Origin: Pseudomonas sp. ICMP22404
Lineage (GTDB): Bacteria; Pseudomonadota; Gammaproteobacteria; Pseudomonadales; Pseudomonadaceae
Assembly: GCF_006227205.1 (NCBI RefSeq)
Contig: NZ_VCNG01000009.1
Coordinates: 217,043-281,042 of the forward strand
DNA length: 64,000 nucleotides
Reading direction: 5' to 3'
The notes beneath the pieces were generated by a model. That model did not search any database and was not told the DNA's origin. It was given only the letters and a program-made list of their open reading frames with translations. A program made the position numbers and the translations under genes. The first letter of the stretch is position 1. Each line of letters opens with the position of its first letter. Shown here piece after piece: positions 1 to 8,404 of the stretch.

Positions 1-205
1 TCGCTACCACATCGACATCGGATGGCTTGATGCCAGCTTGCTCCAGGCAGAACTTCGCCGACTCATAGGGCATGCGGTTCTTTGCATGCTTATCGCGTAC
101 GAAGCGCTCTTCCTCGGCCGCCGCGATCAGCTTTCCGTCTATGTACAGCGCTGCGGAAGGATCATGGCTGAGGGCGCCGGACAGGCCAAGAATCGTCAAT
201 GCCAC
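1..205 (-). CDS. Carbamoyltransferase (NodU/CmcH family), N-terminal part
   Basis: Only the first 68 codons are inside the window; the gene runs off the left edge. The translation from a GTG at 205 begins VALTILGLSGALSHDPSAAL and continues with EEERFVRDKH, typical of the N-terminal domain of NodU/CmcH O-carbamoyltransferases (carbamoyl phosphate as donor). An AGAGG ribosome binding site lies nine bases before the GTG, and no in-frame ATG fits the conserved start. In P. aeruginosa the carbamoyltransferase at this locus (WapO, as I recall) carbamoylates a heptose of the LPS core. The neighbouring LPS genes make that role likely here. The C-terminal half cannot be judged. Confidence 0.85.
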   Translation of the reverse strand, partial: MALTILGLSGALSHDPSAALYIDGKLIAAAEEERFVRDKHAKNRMPYESAKFCLEQAGIKPSDVDVVA

Positions 206-1117
206 AGGGTCTAGCCTCTTATATCTGCATACGGGCGAAAAGCGCCGCGAAAAATTGATGTGCCACTCGCCGGGGCGCTAGGCAGCTAAAGGGCGGGATT
301 ATAGCGTAAAAGCGTCGGTAAGCCGCTAGCGGCGAAGACAGACCGGTAAGTATTTGAATACCACCGGCCGTGTGCCCTGCAACGGGTTGCTGACGATTTT
401 AGGTGCCAGTCCGTTAGCCCGCAAAAACAGGATGTGAGCATGTTCGGCAAGGCCCCGTCCATCACACTCATTAAAAAATGACCCGACCATTCAGGTTACC
501 TGGATGTACAACAGATAAGATCGCCCACTGATTCATTTCGTTCAAGGCGCCCCCTTCATATACCCCAACCAGCGCTCCAATAGTTAAAAATATTTTAACT
601 CTTATATCCATGTCGAGACTTGAAAAGCCGTCCGTCGCCACTGTCGACATTGACAGTAGCAAGTTTGAAAACCGGACAAACCCAACACAACAGGACAACC
701 TTACTGATACCAAGCCCCCCAATCATGACCACCGATGCGATCAGTTATTGGCGGGACGGCTACCGAATCTCATGCCTGTGAGCCTGACCACGGGAGCAGC
801 TATTTAGAGTGGGACCTGAATTGATGGATCAGTTGCTTTACGATAGATCTTTAAGAAGACCAGAAGTAGCCCATGTTTTCCAGCCACTCCCTCGTCAATG
901 CGTTCAAAAACGGCATTCGATCAATGCCTGATATCTTTGCCGCCTATTTCATCCTTGGCTGCTGCGAGCGTTTCGCAGCAACCATTCTTCGATTATGAAT
1001 CGCACATGCCCCACAGGTAACACTTTGAAGCAAAAAAGCAGCGCCCTGAAAATTCAAAAAACAACTCCAAGTTGATGTCAGCCCAGGCAAAGACATATCT
1101 TCACAGCCCAACTTCAC
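206..1117. other. Long AT-richer gap with no convincing gene
   Basis: About 0.9 kb separates the carbamoyltransferase start from the end of the first kinase. It is less GC-rich than its surroundings. It holds a perfect AT-rich inverted repeat at 582-600 (arms AGTTAAAA and TTTTAACT, three-base loop), a short reading frame at 725 that begins MTTDAISYWRDG and soon stops, and a 41-codon frame at 873-998 with weak ribosome-binding context. None is convincing as a gene. The stretch may be a decayed insertion or a long leader of the carbamoyltransferase. Confidence 0.5.
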
Positions 1118-2563
1118 TCATTCTCGTATCTTTGGTAGTCGACCATTTATCACCCGATACAACGCACTGCCCTCAGGCCAGTTGCGCATGAATCGCGCCC
1201 GATCCCGGGCATAGGCAGGGGCGAAGCTCGCGAGGGTGCGGTGCTGGCACATGGAATCCAGGTCGATCAGTGCCCAGCGATCATGCTGCCAGAACAGGTT
1301 GTGTCCCTTGAAGTCGCCATGGCTGATGCGTTCGCGGATCAGGTCGGCGAACAATCGGTCCAGCGCCAGCAACTCGGATTCCGGTGCATCACCGCTTTCC
1401 ACGTAAGGAGCAAAACGCTCGATGATGTCCGGCCCCGACAGATGCTCGGTCACCAGGTAGGCACCACGACGCAGCCACAGGAAACGCTTCTCCAGCAATG
1501 CCAGGGGTTTGGGGGTGGCGATGCCGAGAAATGCCAGGCGATGGCCCTCGCGCCAGGAGTGCCAGGCACGGCTCGGACGCCAGAAGCGCTTGAGCCAATG
1601 GGCGAAGTTTTTGATGTTGTAGCGCTTGATGACCAGGGTACGACCGTCGACCTCGACTTTGCCGACACTCGCCGCCCCCCCGGTCTTGTACAAGTGGCCC
1701 TGATCCAGCAAGGCATCCGCCCGCTCCAGCACTGGCACCATGGCCGCCTCTTCGTCGCGCCGGATCGCTCGCAGACCGAACGCCCCACGCTGCACGTTGA
1801 ACAGACTGCATTCGCGCCCGACCTTTTCCATGAAGTCGTTCAGTCGCCAGGCCTGCACCTTGTCGATCTGCTTTTGCAGCGCTTCCATGGGCAGCGCGTG
1901 TTCGGCGTTGCTCAGCAGATAATGCACCAGCAACTCTTCGGTGAACGGCTCGATGGACTTGGGTAACTGGGCGAAAAACACCCCAAGATTTTCCAGCACT
2001 TTCTGTCGCGACAAGGGTTGCCCCGGCGTCTCGGTACGGATGCCGGCACCGTCGATCAAATAGAGCTTACCGTCGTGGCGAAGCAGGTTGTCCAAGTGCA
2101 GGTCTTCCTGCCACAAGCCTTTGCCATGCAGTTGTGCAATGGCTCCCAAGGCCTCGGCCAGCACCGCCGTTTGCTCGTCGGCCAGCAGAGGCAGGTGCTC
2201 GACCTGTTTCCAGGCATCCCCCAGGCTTTCAGCGCCTTCGAGGAACTCGAACAGCAACCAACCGCCCTCGCCGTCCTTCAGGCCGTCGGCCAACAACAAC
2301 GGCGTCGTCAAGCCCTGTTCGGCCAACAGGCGCACGCCTTGCAGTTCGCGCTGGAAATGCCGGGCCGCTTTGCTACCGACCAGCAGTTTGGCCAGCACCG
2401 GCCGGCCGCGCCAGACGCCTGCGCCGACATAACGCTGCCCCGGCAACACCCGTAACAGTGACAGCAGCTGCAATTGAGCCGGACCGGCGGCATCGGCCAG
2501 CTCCAGGCTCATGGGCAGGCCGGGACTGCGACCGGCGCTTTTCAATTCGGACAAATGCATCAA
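1118..2563 (-). CDS. LPS core kinase-like protein with two kinase domains
   Basis: 481-residue cytoplasmic protein with two successive kinase-like domains of the WaaP/InaA (RIO-like) type. Domain 1 has a beta-3 lysine in VLAKLL near residue 59, a catalytic-loop-like QEDLHLDNL at 152-160 and LIDGAG at 169-174. Domain 2 has a canonical HGDFKGHN loop at 415-422 followed by ALIDLDS. The start overlaps the stop of the upstream kinase gene by four bases, so it is translationally coupled and last in the LPS core operon. By position it matches P. aeruginosa PA5006. It probably phosphorylates core sugars or tunes that step, but the substrate cannot be read from sequence. Confidence 0.85.
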   Translation of the reverse strand: MMHLSELKSAGRSPGLPMSLELADAAGPAQLQLLSLLRVLPGQRYVGAGVWRGRPVLAKLLVGSKAARHFQRELQGVRLLAEQGLTTPLLLADGLKDGEGGWLLFEFLEGAESLGDAWKQVEHLPLLADEQTAVLAEALGAIAQLHGKGLWQEDLHLDNLLRHDGKLYLIDGAGIRTETPGQPLSRQKVLENLGVFFAQLPKSIEPFTEELLVHYLLSNAEHALPMEALQKQIDKVQAWRLNDFMEKVGRECSLFNVQRGAFGLRAIRRDEEAAMVPVLERADALLDQGHLYKTGGAASVGKVEVDGRTLVIKRYNIKNFAHWLKRFWRPSRAWHSWREGHRLAFLGIATPKPLALLEKRFLWLRRGAYLVTEHLSGPDIIERFAPYVESGDAPESELLALDRLFADLIRERISHGDFKGHNLFWQHDRWALIDLDSMCQHRTLASFAPAYARDRARFMRNWPEGSALYRVINGRLPKIRE

Positions 2564-3312
2564 CGGGCTTCCTTGTGGCTGCGCCGAGCGGTCAGGCGGT
2601 CCAGCCAGCGATCGACCAGGGCGGCGTCCGGCGGCTGGTCCAGGTAGGTAGCCAGTAACTGGCGGACTTCGCCTTCATTCCAGACTGAGGCGCGACGCAT
2701 CAAAGGCTCAAGATCCTTGACCCTGTCGCGCTGACCGAACAGCAGCGGGCGGGTCTTCTCCAGGTCGATCAACTGCGCCTGATAGCCGTCGGCAGTCGCT
2801 TGCAGAAAGATGTGCTTGGGATAAAAGCAACCATGGACCTGATGCATGCCATGCAGCCGCCGCGCCAACAGACCGCAGGCTTTCAGGATGGTCGAACGTT
2901 GCGCCATCGTCAGCGCCGGCCAGTCCTGCAACAGCGAATCCAGGTCATCCCAGCCATCCAGGGCCCGCGTCAACAGGATCGCCCGCACTTCGCCGTCGAT
3001 CTTGCGCTGGCCGTAGAACACCGCTTGCAGGGCCGGAATCCCCAACTGGCGATAACGGCTGATGTTGCGAAACTCCCGGGAAAAACTCGGCTCACCGAAG
3101 GGGTGGGACAAGGTCCGCGTCAGGTAATTGCTCTGGCGCTTGAGATAATAGCCCCGCCCTTCCAACTCTAGCCGGAACACGCTGCTCCAGCCGTCTCCCG
3201 ACGTGTTGGGTTCGTCCACTGCGTCCAGTTGCCGCGCCCACAGGGCCTCGAAACTGTCCAGACCGTGACGCTCCAGCAATGGCCGGTCTTCACCGGCCAG
3301 GAAATCAGTCAT
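2560..3312 (-). CDS. LPS kinase InaA-family protein
   Basis: 250 residues, one kinase-like fold of the LPS kinase/InaA family. Visible elements are YYLKRQ near residue 57 (ATP-binding lysine), a modified catalytic loop HGCFYPKHIFL near 162-172 in which the usual HRD is replaced, and LIDLEK as the metal-binding segment. The loop form is shared with WaaP (HRDCYICHFL), so this is probably an active family variant and not a dead one. It overlaps the genes on both sides by four bases (ATGA). It corresponds by order to PA5007. Likely role: phosphorylation of inner-core heptose in the cytoplasm before LPS export. Confidence 0.82.
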   Translation of the reverse strand: MTDFLAGEDRPLLERHGLDSFEALWARQLDAVDEPNTSGDGWSSVFRLELEGRGYYLKRQSNYLTRTLSHPFGEPSFSREFRNISRYRQLGIPALQAVFYGQRKIDGEVRAILLTRALDGWDDLDSLLQDWPALTMAQRSTILKACGLLARRLHGMHQVHGCFYPKHIFLQATADGYQAQLIDLEKTRPLLFGQRDRVKDLEPLMRRASVWNEGEVRQLLATYLDQPPDAALVDRWLDRLTARRSHKEAR

Positions 3313-4043
3313 TCACGCCCCTCGAAAAATCTCACCACGTGACGGATGCGTTTCTTGTCGCACGTATCAAGTCGGTCGCGTTGGCGATATTGCAGGTAGA
3401 AACGCAGGCGCTGGGTGGCCGACAAGTGATACTTGGCGACTTTGTCCAGGCACGCCAGGTCCTTGGTGACGCGGTACTTGAGCCAGAAGCCACGCCAGAA
3501 ATCACCGTTCGGACAGTCGATCAGGAACAGCCGCGACTGGTCGTTGATCAGCAGATTGCGCCACTTCAGATCGTTATGGGTGAAACGATGCTCGTGCATG
3601 GTCCTCGTGTAGCCAGCCAGTTGCCGGCTCACCCCATCGACCCAGGCGCGATCGGCCAGTCGCGGGTCGTGACGGTCTGCCAGGGCCGAGAGGTCTTCGG
3701 TGTGGGGCAGTTCGCGGGTGATCATCGCCCCCCGGGCATAGGCCGCACCGTGACGCTCCAGACCCCAGGCCACGATCTCGGCCGTGGGGATGCCCCACTT
3801 GGCGAAGCGCTTGAGGTTCTGCCACTCGGACTTGACCCGCGGCTTGCCCAAGTAACGGCGCAGGCCCTTGCCGGCCCCAACGTAGCGCTTGACGTAATAG
3901 TTCACGCCATTGCGCTGCACGCGGATCACCTCCGACAGCGGGTCACGGGTCAAGCGCTCCCCTTGCAGGGCAAACACCGCGTCGAGGCTGCCGAAATCCT
4001 CCGCCAGCTCGGCGTAGGCCGGTTCCAGTTTCCAACCCGACAT
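3309..4043 (-). CDS. LPS core kinase-like protein
   Basis: 244 residues from ATG at 4043, beginning MSGWKLEPAYAELAEDFG. The frame is open far upstream, but that part lies inside waaP, and ATG 4043 overlaps the waaP stop by one base (TGATG). The kinase-like fold shows NYYVKRY (lysine near 52), FTHNDLKWRNLL as a clear catalytic loop with Asp and Asn, and LFLIDCPNGD as the metal-binding element. By position it matches P. aeruginosa PA5008, part of the heptose-phosphorylation group. Operon context and motifs support a sugar kinase of LPS core assembly. The exact hydroxyl it modifies is not inferable. Confidence 0.83.
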   Translation of the reverse strand: MSGWKLEPAYAELAEDFGSLDAVFALQGERLTRDPLSEVIRVQRNGVNYYVKRYVGAGKGLRRYLGKPRVKSEWQNLKRFAKWGIPTAEIVAWGLERHGAAYARGAMITRELPHTEDLSALADRHDPRLADRAWVDGVSRQLAGYTRTMHEHRFTHNDLKWRNLLINDQSRLFLIDCPNGDFWRGFWLKYRVTKDLACLDKVAKYHLSATQRLRFYLQYRQRDRLDTCDKKRIRHVVRFFEGRE

Positions 4044-4849
4044 CAGAGCGCATCCCCGTACCGCTGTTTGCGGGCATAGAGCTTGTTGGCCTTGGCGTCG
4101 AGCCAGCTCAACAGTGCAGCCTCTTGCGCAAGGATCCGGCGCAGCGGCTGCTGAAAGTAGCCCTTCAAAAAGCGCAGCTTGTCGCGACGGGTCAGGCCAA
4201 TGTCCAGCGCCGAGAAATACAGCGCAGCCAGGTCCTTGTTGCGCCAGCGGGTGGTGATGGCCGGACGGGTCTGGGCGCGGTGCAGGTCGATCACCGAGAG
4301 CTTGAAGTCCTGAGGGGTCACCGGTTTGTCGGTGTGCAGCAGAAAATGGCAGATGTAGCAGTCGCGATGGTTGACCCCGGCACGGTGCATCATGCCGGTC
4401 ATGCGCGCCACTTCGGCGATCAGGGCCCGCTTGAGCGCCGGTTGCGGCGGATGCTTGACCCAGTCGATGCTGAAGTCTTCGAGACTGATGGTCGGCGCCA
4501 GCTCTTCGGTGACGATGAAGGAGTGCTGGTCCGCCGGATTCTGGCCCTTTTCGCCATACGCAACGGCAGTCATGGTCGGCACGCCGACTTCCTGCAGGCG
4601 CTGGATGGCTTTCCACTCCTGCCCCGCACCGAGGACCGGCAGCTTGGCGGTGACCAGGTTCTTGACGATCTCGCCCCAACCGATGCCACGGTGGATCTTC
4701 ACGAAAAAGCCGCGACCGTCCACCTCGGTGCGCAAGGTGCGCCGGGCTTCCAGTTCACGATAGACCTCGCCCTTGAGCGCCTCGACTTCGACGAACGCAT
4801 CGCGCCCGGCCCAAAGGCTCTTGAACGGTTCGGCCAGCATCAATTTCAT
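4043..4849 (-). CDS. waaP: LPS core heptose(I) kinase WaaP
   Basis: 268 residues, the usual WaaP length. WaaP transfers phosphate from ATP to O-4 of heptose I of the inner core in the cytoplasm. Seen here: FFVKIHRG with lysine 51, catalytic loop HRDCYICHFL at 161-170 with Asp163 (the residue position I recall as catalytic in the family), and VIDLHRAQ at 186-193. The start codon overlaps the waaG stop by one base (TAATG). It lies directly after waaG and before the other kinases, as in P. aeruginosa, where waaP is essential and core phosphate is needed for outer-membrane integrity. Confidence 0.95.
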   Translation of the reverse strand: MKLMLAEPFKSLWAGRDAFVEVEALKGEVYRELEARRTLRTEVDGRGFFVKIHRGIGWGEIVKNLVTAKLPVLGAGQEWKAIQRLQEVGVPTMTAVAYGEKGQNPADQHSFIVTEELAPTISLEDFSIDWVKHPPQPALKRALIAEVARMTGMMHRAGVNHRDCYICHFLLHTDKPVTPQDFKLSVIDLHRAQTRPAITTRWRNKDLAALYFSALDIGLTRRDKLRFLKGYFQQPLRRILAQEAALLSWLDAKANKLYARKQRYGDAL

Positions 4850-5970
4850 TACGGGTGCTCCGCCAATATCACATCGGCCGCGTGCTGCGGCATGCTGTAG
4901 AGGTCGGCCGTTTCAGCGAACGCCAGACCATTGCGGCTCCAGGCCGCCCGCGCATCGGCATCACTCAGCATCCGCTCCAGGTATTCGGTGAGCTGCGCCT
5001 GTTCGAACGGTTCGTCCAGCACCAGCCCACTGTCGGCCTCGGTGATGTAATGGGCGTACCCGCACACCGCGCTGACCAGTACCGGCAACCCGGCCACCAG
5101 CGCTTCGAGCAGCACGGTGCCGGTATTCTCGTTGTACGCCGGATGGATCAACAGGTCGGCCCCCAGGAGGAAACGCGGGATATCGCTGCGCCCCTTGAGG
5201 AATCGAACATTGTCACCGAGCCCCAACGCGGCGCTCTGCAATTGGAATACTTTGGGGTCGTCCTGGCCGATTACAAACAGCCGGGTACGTTTTTTCAGTT
5301 CGGCAGGCAGCGCGGCGAGCGCCTTGAGGCTGCGATCCACGCCCTTGGTCTTGAACCCGGACCCGATCTGCACCAATAGAAGATCGTCATCGGCCAGCTC
5401 GAACTCGGCACGGAACTCGGCACGAATCGCGTCGGCATCGGCGGGTCGGCGGCGGTCCTGGGCAATGCCCGGCGGCAACAGGTGAAAGCGCTCCAGCGGC
5501 GTGCCGTAATGCTTGATGAACAGCGGCTGCTGGACTTCGGAAATCATCAGCACGTCTGTCTTGGCGTCCCTGGCGAACACCGCTCGCTCGTACTCGGCAA
5601 AATGCCGGTAGCGCCCCCAGCGTCGATACAAGGAATTGCGCAGGGTCTGCGCCTTGTCTTCAAAACAGCCGTCGGCGGCGTAATACACGTCCAGGCCGGG
5701 CATCTTGTTGAAGCCGATCAAACGGTCTACCGGGCGCTTGGCCAGGTCCGCTTCCATCCATGCACTGAGTTTCTCGTTGCGACGGTGATTGAACAGCGCC
5801 TTGACCGGCGCCACCAGCACTTCAAAACCCGGCGGGACGTCACCTTCCCAAATCAGCGTGTAGACACGGATCTGATGACCACGCCGCTGGCATTCCAAGG
5901 CGATGCGCATGAAGTCACGCTGCAGGCCGCCGAAGGGAAAGTATTTATAAAGGACAAAAGCCAATTGCAT
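4849..5970 (-). CDS. waaG: LPS core glucosyltransferase WaaG
   Basis: 373 residues, GT-B fold, family GT4. WaaG adds the first hexose to heptose II of the inner core from a UDP-sugar at the inner face of the cytoplasmic membrane (in Pseudomonas the hexose is usually galactosamine, so the donor may differ from E. coli). The N-terminus LAFVLYKYFPFGGLQRD gives the glycine-rich acceptor loop. The C-terminal HPAYNENTGTVLLEAL carries the GT4 E-x7-E motif, followed by AGLPVLVSAVCGYA. The waaC stop and waaG start meet at 5970. It is cotranscribed with waaC and waaP. Confidence 0.94.
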   Translation of the reverse strand: MQLAFVLYKYFPFGGLQRDFMRIALECQRRGHQIRVYTLIWEGDVPPGFEVLVAPVKALFNHRRNEKLSAWMEADLAKRPVDRLIGFNKMPGLDVYYAADGCFEDKAQTLRNSLYRRWGRYRHFAEYERAVFARDAKTDVLMISEVQQPLFIKHYGTPLERFHLLPPGIAQDRRRPADADAIRAEFRAEFELADDDLLLVQIGSGFKTKGVDRSLKALAALPAELKKRTRLFVIGQDDPKVFQLQSAALGLGDNVRFLKGRSDIPRFLLGADLLIHPAYNENTGTVLLEALVAGLPVLVSAVCGYAHYITEADSGLVLDEPFEQAQLTEYLERMLSDADARAAWSRNGLAFAETADLYSMPQHAADVILAEHP

Positions 5971-7028
5971 CAGCGCGGCTCCTCAGCCAATAACGTGCTC
6001 AGGTGGCTGGCAACACGCTCGGGGTTCAGTCGCGTAAAGCACAAGGGCTGCTCGCGTTTCAGGTCAAACCGACGGGCATCTTCGGCGGTCGGCGGATAAG
6101 TGCATTGTTTCTGCATGCAGGGCGCACAGGGGAAATCGCTGGCGAGATGGATCTGGCCCTTGCCATAGGCGCCGGTCAACACCGGGTTGGTGGGACCGAG
6201 CAGCGAGATAGTCGGCACGTCCAAGGCGGCAGCCAGGTGACCGAGGCCAGTATCAACCGCCACACAAGCCTGGGCCCCGGCCAGTACCTTGCCCATCCCG
6301 CCCAGGTTCAGTTTCGGCAACACCAGGGCATTGCGCAGCCCTTTGGCGATACGTTCGGCCCGGGCTTTTTCCAGCGGACTGCCCCACGGCAACTTCACCA
6401 CCACGCCGAACTGGCCCATGCGCTCGGTGAGCTGGCGCCAATACAACTCCGGCCAGTGTTTGGATTCCCAAGTCGTGCCATGCAGGAATACCACATAAGG
6501 ATAGGCGCGCGGCAGCTCCACCAGACGATCGACGTTCAAGCCGTAGTTGCCCAGGGTCTGGGGTAAGTCATAGCCCAGCGCCACGGCGAACAATTGTCGC
6601 ACGCGCTCAACCGCATGCTGACCGCGCGCCACCGCCAGGCGACGGGAATAGAAGCGCGCCGCCAGGGGCTCACGGGCCGAATTTTTATCCAGACCGGCCA
6701 CCGGAGCCTTGACGTAGCGGGTCAGCCAGGCACTTTTCAGCAGGCCCTGGGCATCAATCACTAGGTCATACCGTTCGGCGCGCATGCTCTGCTTGAAGCG
6801 TCGCCACTCGCCGCTCTTGATGGTTTGCCAGAGGTTCTTGCGCCAACGACGGATCGCCACCGGGATGACCTTGCCCACGGCCGGGTGCCAGGTCGGAATC
6901 TCGGCGAAACCTTCTTCCACCACCCAATCGAAACGGATACCGGGAATCGCCCGCGCCGCGTCGGTCAACGCCGGCAGCGTGTGGACCACATCGCCCAGCG
7001 AAGAGGTCTTGATCAGCAATACCCGCAA
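5970..7028 (-). CDS. waaC: LPS heptosyltransferase I WaaC (TTG start)
   Basis: 352 residues, family GT9. It transfers the first L-glycero-D-manno-heptose to Kdo. The conserved N-terminus RVLLIKTSSLGDVVHTLPAL follows a TTG at 7028. A GGAGG formed by the last codons of waaF (GTG GAG GTC CAG TAA) stands nine bases before it, so the TTG is the better start, although the frame stays open 15 codons further. The C-terminal half has VAVDTGLGHLAAAL and LLGPTNP, the GT9 donor-site motifs. The waaF stop is one base upstream of the start, so coupling is tight. Confidence 0.93.
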   Translation of the reverse strand: MRVLLIKTSSLGDVVHTLPALTDAARAIPGIRFDWVVEEGFAEIPTWHPAVGKVIPVAIRRWRKNLWQTIKSGEWRRFKQSMRAERYDLVIDAQGLLKSAWLTRYVKAPVAGLDKNSAREPLAARFYSRRLAVARGQHAVERVRQLFAVALGYDLPQTLGNYGLNVDRLVELPRAYPYVVFLHGTTWESKHWPELYWRQLTERMGQFGVVVKLPWGSPLEKARAERIAKGLRNALVLPKLNLGGMGKVLAGAQACVAVDTGLGHLAAALDVPTISLLGPTNPVLTGAYGKGQIHLASDFPCAPCMQKQCTYPPTAEDARRFDLKREQPLCFTRLNPERVASHLSTLLAEEPR

Positions 7029-7029
7029 C

Positions 7030-8064
7030 TTACTGGACCTCCACGGGGGTGCCCTGCAAACGTGCCAGGGCATCGTTCACCGACGGCGGCATGAGCTGAC
7101 GCAGACAGTTGTAATGACCGAAGCGGCAGGTACGGTCGAAGCACGGGCTGCACTCGATGCCCAGGCGCACGACTTCGACCTTGTCAGCCAGTGGCGGCGT
7201 AAAGCCCGGCGAGGTGGAGCCGTAAACGGCAACCAACGGGCGGTTCAGGGCAGCGGCTACGTGCATCAGCCCGGAATCGTTGGACACCACCGAATCGGCG
7301 CAGGACAACAGGTCGATGGCCTCCGCCAGAGACGTGTTACCGCTGAGGTTTACCGACTCTTCCCGCAGGCCCGGAATCAGCCGCGAGCGGATGTCTTCGC
7401 CCACCGAGTGATCGTTTTTCGAACCGAACAGCCAGACTTGCCAACCTTCGCGGATCTTCGCTTCGGCCACCTGGGCGTAATGATCCGCCGGCCAACGCTT
7501 GGATTCGCCGAACTCGGCACCGGGGCACAGCGCCAACACCGGGCGGTCCAGGCTCAGGCCGAACTTGGCCAGCGCCGCTTCGCGGGTCACCGGGTCGATC
7601 TGCAAGTCGGGGCGCGGATAGGGCTTGGGCAACTCGGTACCCGGCGCGTAGGCCAGGGCCATGAAACGCTCGATCATCAACGGATAGCGGTCTTTGTCCA
7701 GCGTACGCACATCGTTGAGCAGGCCATAGCGGAACTCGCCGCGCCAGCCGGTACGCTTGGGGATGCCGGCGAAGAACGGCACCAATGCGGACTTCAACGA
7801 GTTGGGCAACAGGATCGCCTGGTCATACTGACCGGCCAGGGACTTACCGATGCGCCTGCGGGTCGCCAGCTCCAGCACACCGTGACCGAGCGGAAAGCTC
7901 AAGGCCTTGCGTACTTGCGGCATGCGTTCCAGGATCGGTCGGCTCCACTCGGGGGCCAGGACGTCGATCTCGCATTGCGGGTGGAGCTGCTTCAGACACT
8001 GGAACAGTGTCTGCGCCATCACCATGTCACCGACCCAACTGGGCCCAACGATCAGAATATTCAT
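7030..8064 (-). CDS. waaF: LPS heptosyltransferase II WaaF
   Basis: 344 residues from ATG 8064 (MNILIVGPSWVGDMVMAQTL, the standard WaaF beginning). In-frame codons above it are not conserved. Family GT9: it adds heptose II to heptose I using ADP-heptose. Motifs: ALCPGAEFGESKRWP around 165-180, VSNDSGLMHVAAAL near 255-268 and YGSTSPGFTPPL after it. It is the first gene of the LPS core operon, so the promoter should lie in 8065-8404. In P. aeruginosa ilvE precedes waaF; here only REP elements lie between glnE and waaF. Confidence 0.95.
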   Translation of the reverse strand: MNILIVGPSWVGDMVMAQTLFQCLKQLHPQCEIDVLAPEWSRPILERMPQVRKALSFPLGHGVLELATRRRIGKSLAGQYDQAILLPNSLKSALVPFFAGIPKRTGWRGEFRYGLLNDVRTLDKDRYPLMIERFMALAYAPGTELPKPYPRPDLQIDPVTREAALAKFGLSLDRPVLALCPGAEFGESKRWPADHYAQVAEAKIREGWQVWLFGSKNDHSVGEDIRSRLIPGLREESVNLSGNTSLAEAIDLLSCADSVVSNDSGLMHVAAALNRPLVAVYGSTSPGFTPPLADKVEVVRLGIECSPCFDRTCRFGHYNCLRQLMPPSVNDALARLQGTPVEVQ

Positions 8065-8173
8065 GTGTTTTCCAAAAACGATACGGGGAGGCCTACGCCT
8101 CCCCGCCTCGAGAATCACTGTGGCCCAGGTCGTTGCCTTCTGCCTTCAATCTACAACACATCACAAATCCATT

Positions 8174-8262
8174 GTGGGAGCGAGCCTGCTCGCGATGAGG
8201 CCGGCACAGTCAACATCAATGCCGCCTGACACTCCGCCTTCGCGAGCAGGCTCGCTCCCACA
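8174..8262. repeat. REP pair (GTGGGAGCGAGC family)
   Basis: The left arm GTGGGAGCGAGCCTGCTCGC starts at 8174 and the inverted right arm GCGAGCAGGCTCGCTCCCAC ends by 8262, with about 45 bases between. Each arm is itself a small palindrome. This is a REP/BIME-type element, here between glnE and waaF. Confidence 0.9.
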
Positions 8263-8307
8263 GGGGTCTTCATCTACCCCAAATACATCAAACACCACAA
8301 ATCCAGT

Positions 8308-8396
8308 GTGGGAGCGAGCCTGCTCGCGATGAGGCCGGCACCGTCAACATCAATGCCGCCTGACACTCCGCTTTCGCGAGCAGGCTCGCTCCCACA
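8308..8396. repeat. REP pair, second tandem copy
   Basis: Nearly identical to the element at 8174-8262, including the spacer text (CAACATCAATGCCGCCTGAC) and the preceding CACAAATCCA. This shows a tandem duplication of the whole unit, not two independent insertions. Confidence 0.9.
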
Positions 8397-8404
8397 TTCA
8401 ATAC

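Larger units (their letters stand above)
8065..8404. other. glnE-waaF intergenic region filled by REP elements
   Basis: 340 bases between the end of glnE and the start of waaF, both on the minus strand. Most of it is two near-identical REP pairs (listed separately) with a period of about 134 bases, including the shared spacer. The 110 bases next to waaF must hold its ribosome binding site and probably a promoter. I see no clear -35/-10 pair and no gene. Confidence 0.6.

Noticed and set aside
873..998. 41-codon frame MFSSHSLVNAFKNGIRSMPD... as a small gene
   Set aside because: No convincing SD, no similarity I recognise and no conserved neighbour; kept only as a remark in the gap entry.
3309..4679. 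456-codon reading of the third kinase frame
   Set aside because: The first 200 codons lie within waaP in another frame and look random; the kinase begins at ATG 4043, overlapping the waaP stop.
8065..8404. Loss of ilvE between waaF and glnE as a deletion
   Set aside because: ilvE is at this place in P. aeruginosa but, as I recall, not in P. putida, so absence is probably the normal state outside P. aeruginosa.
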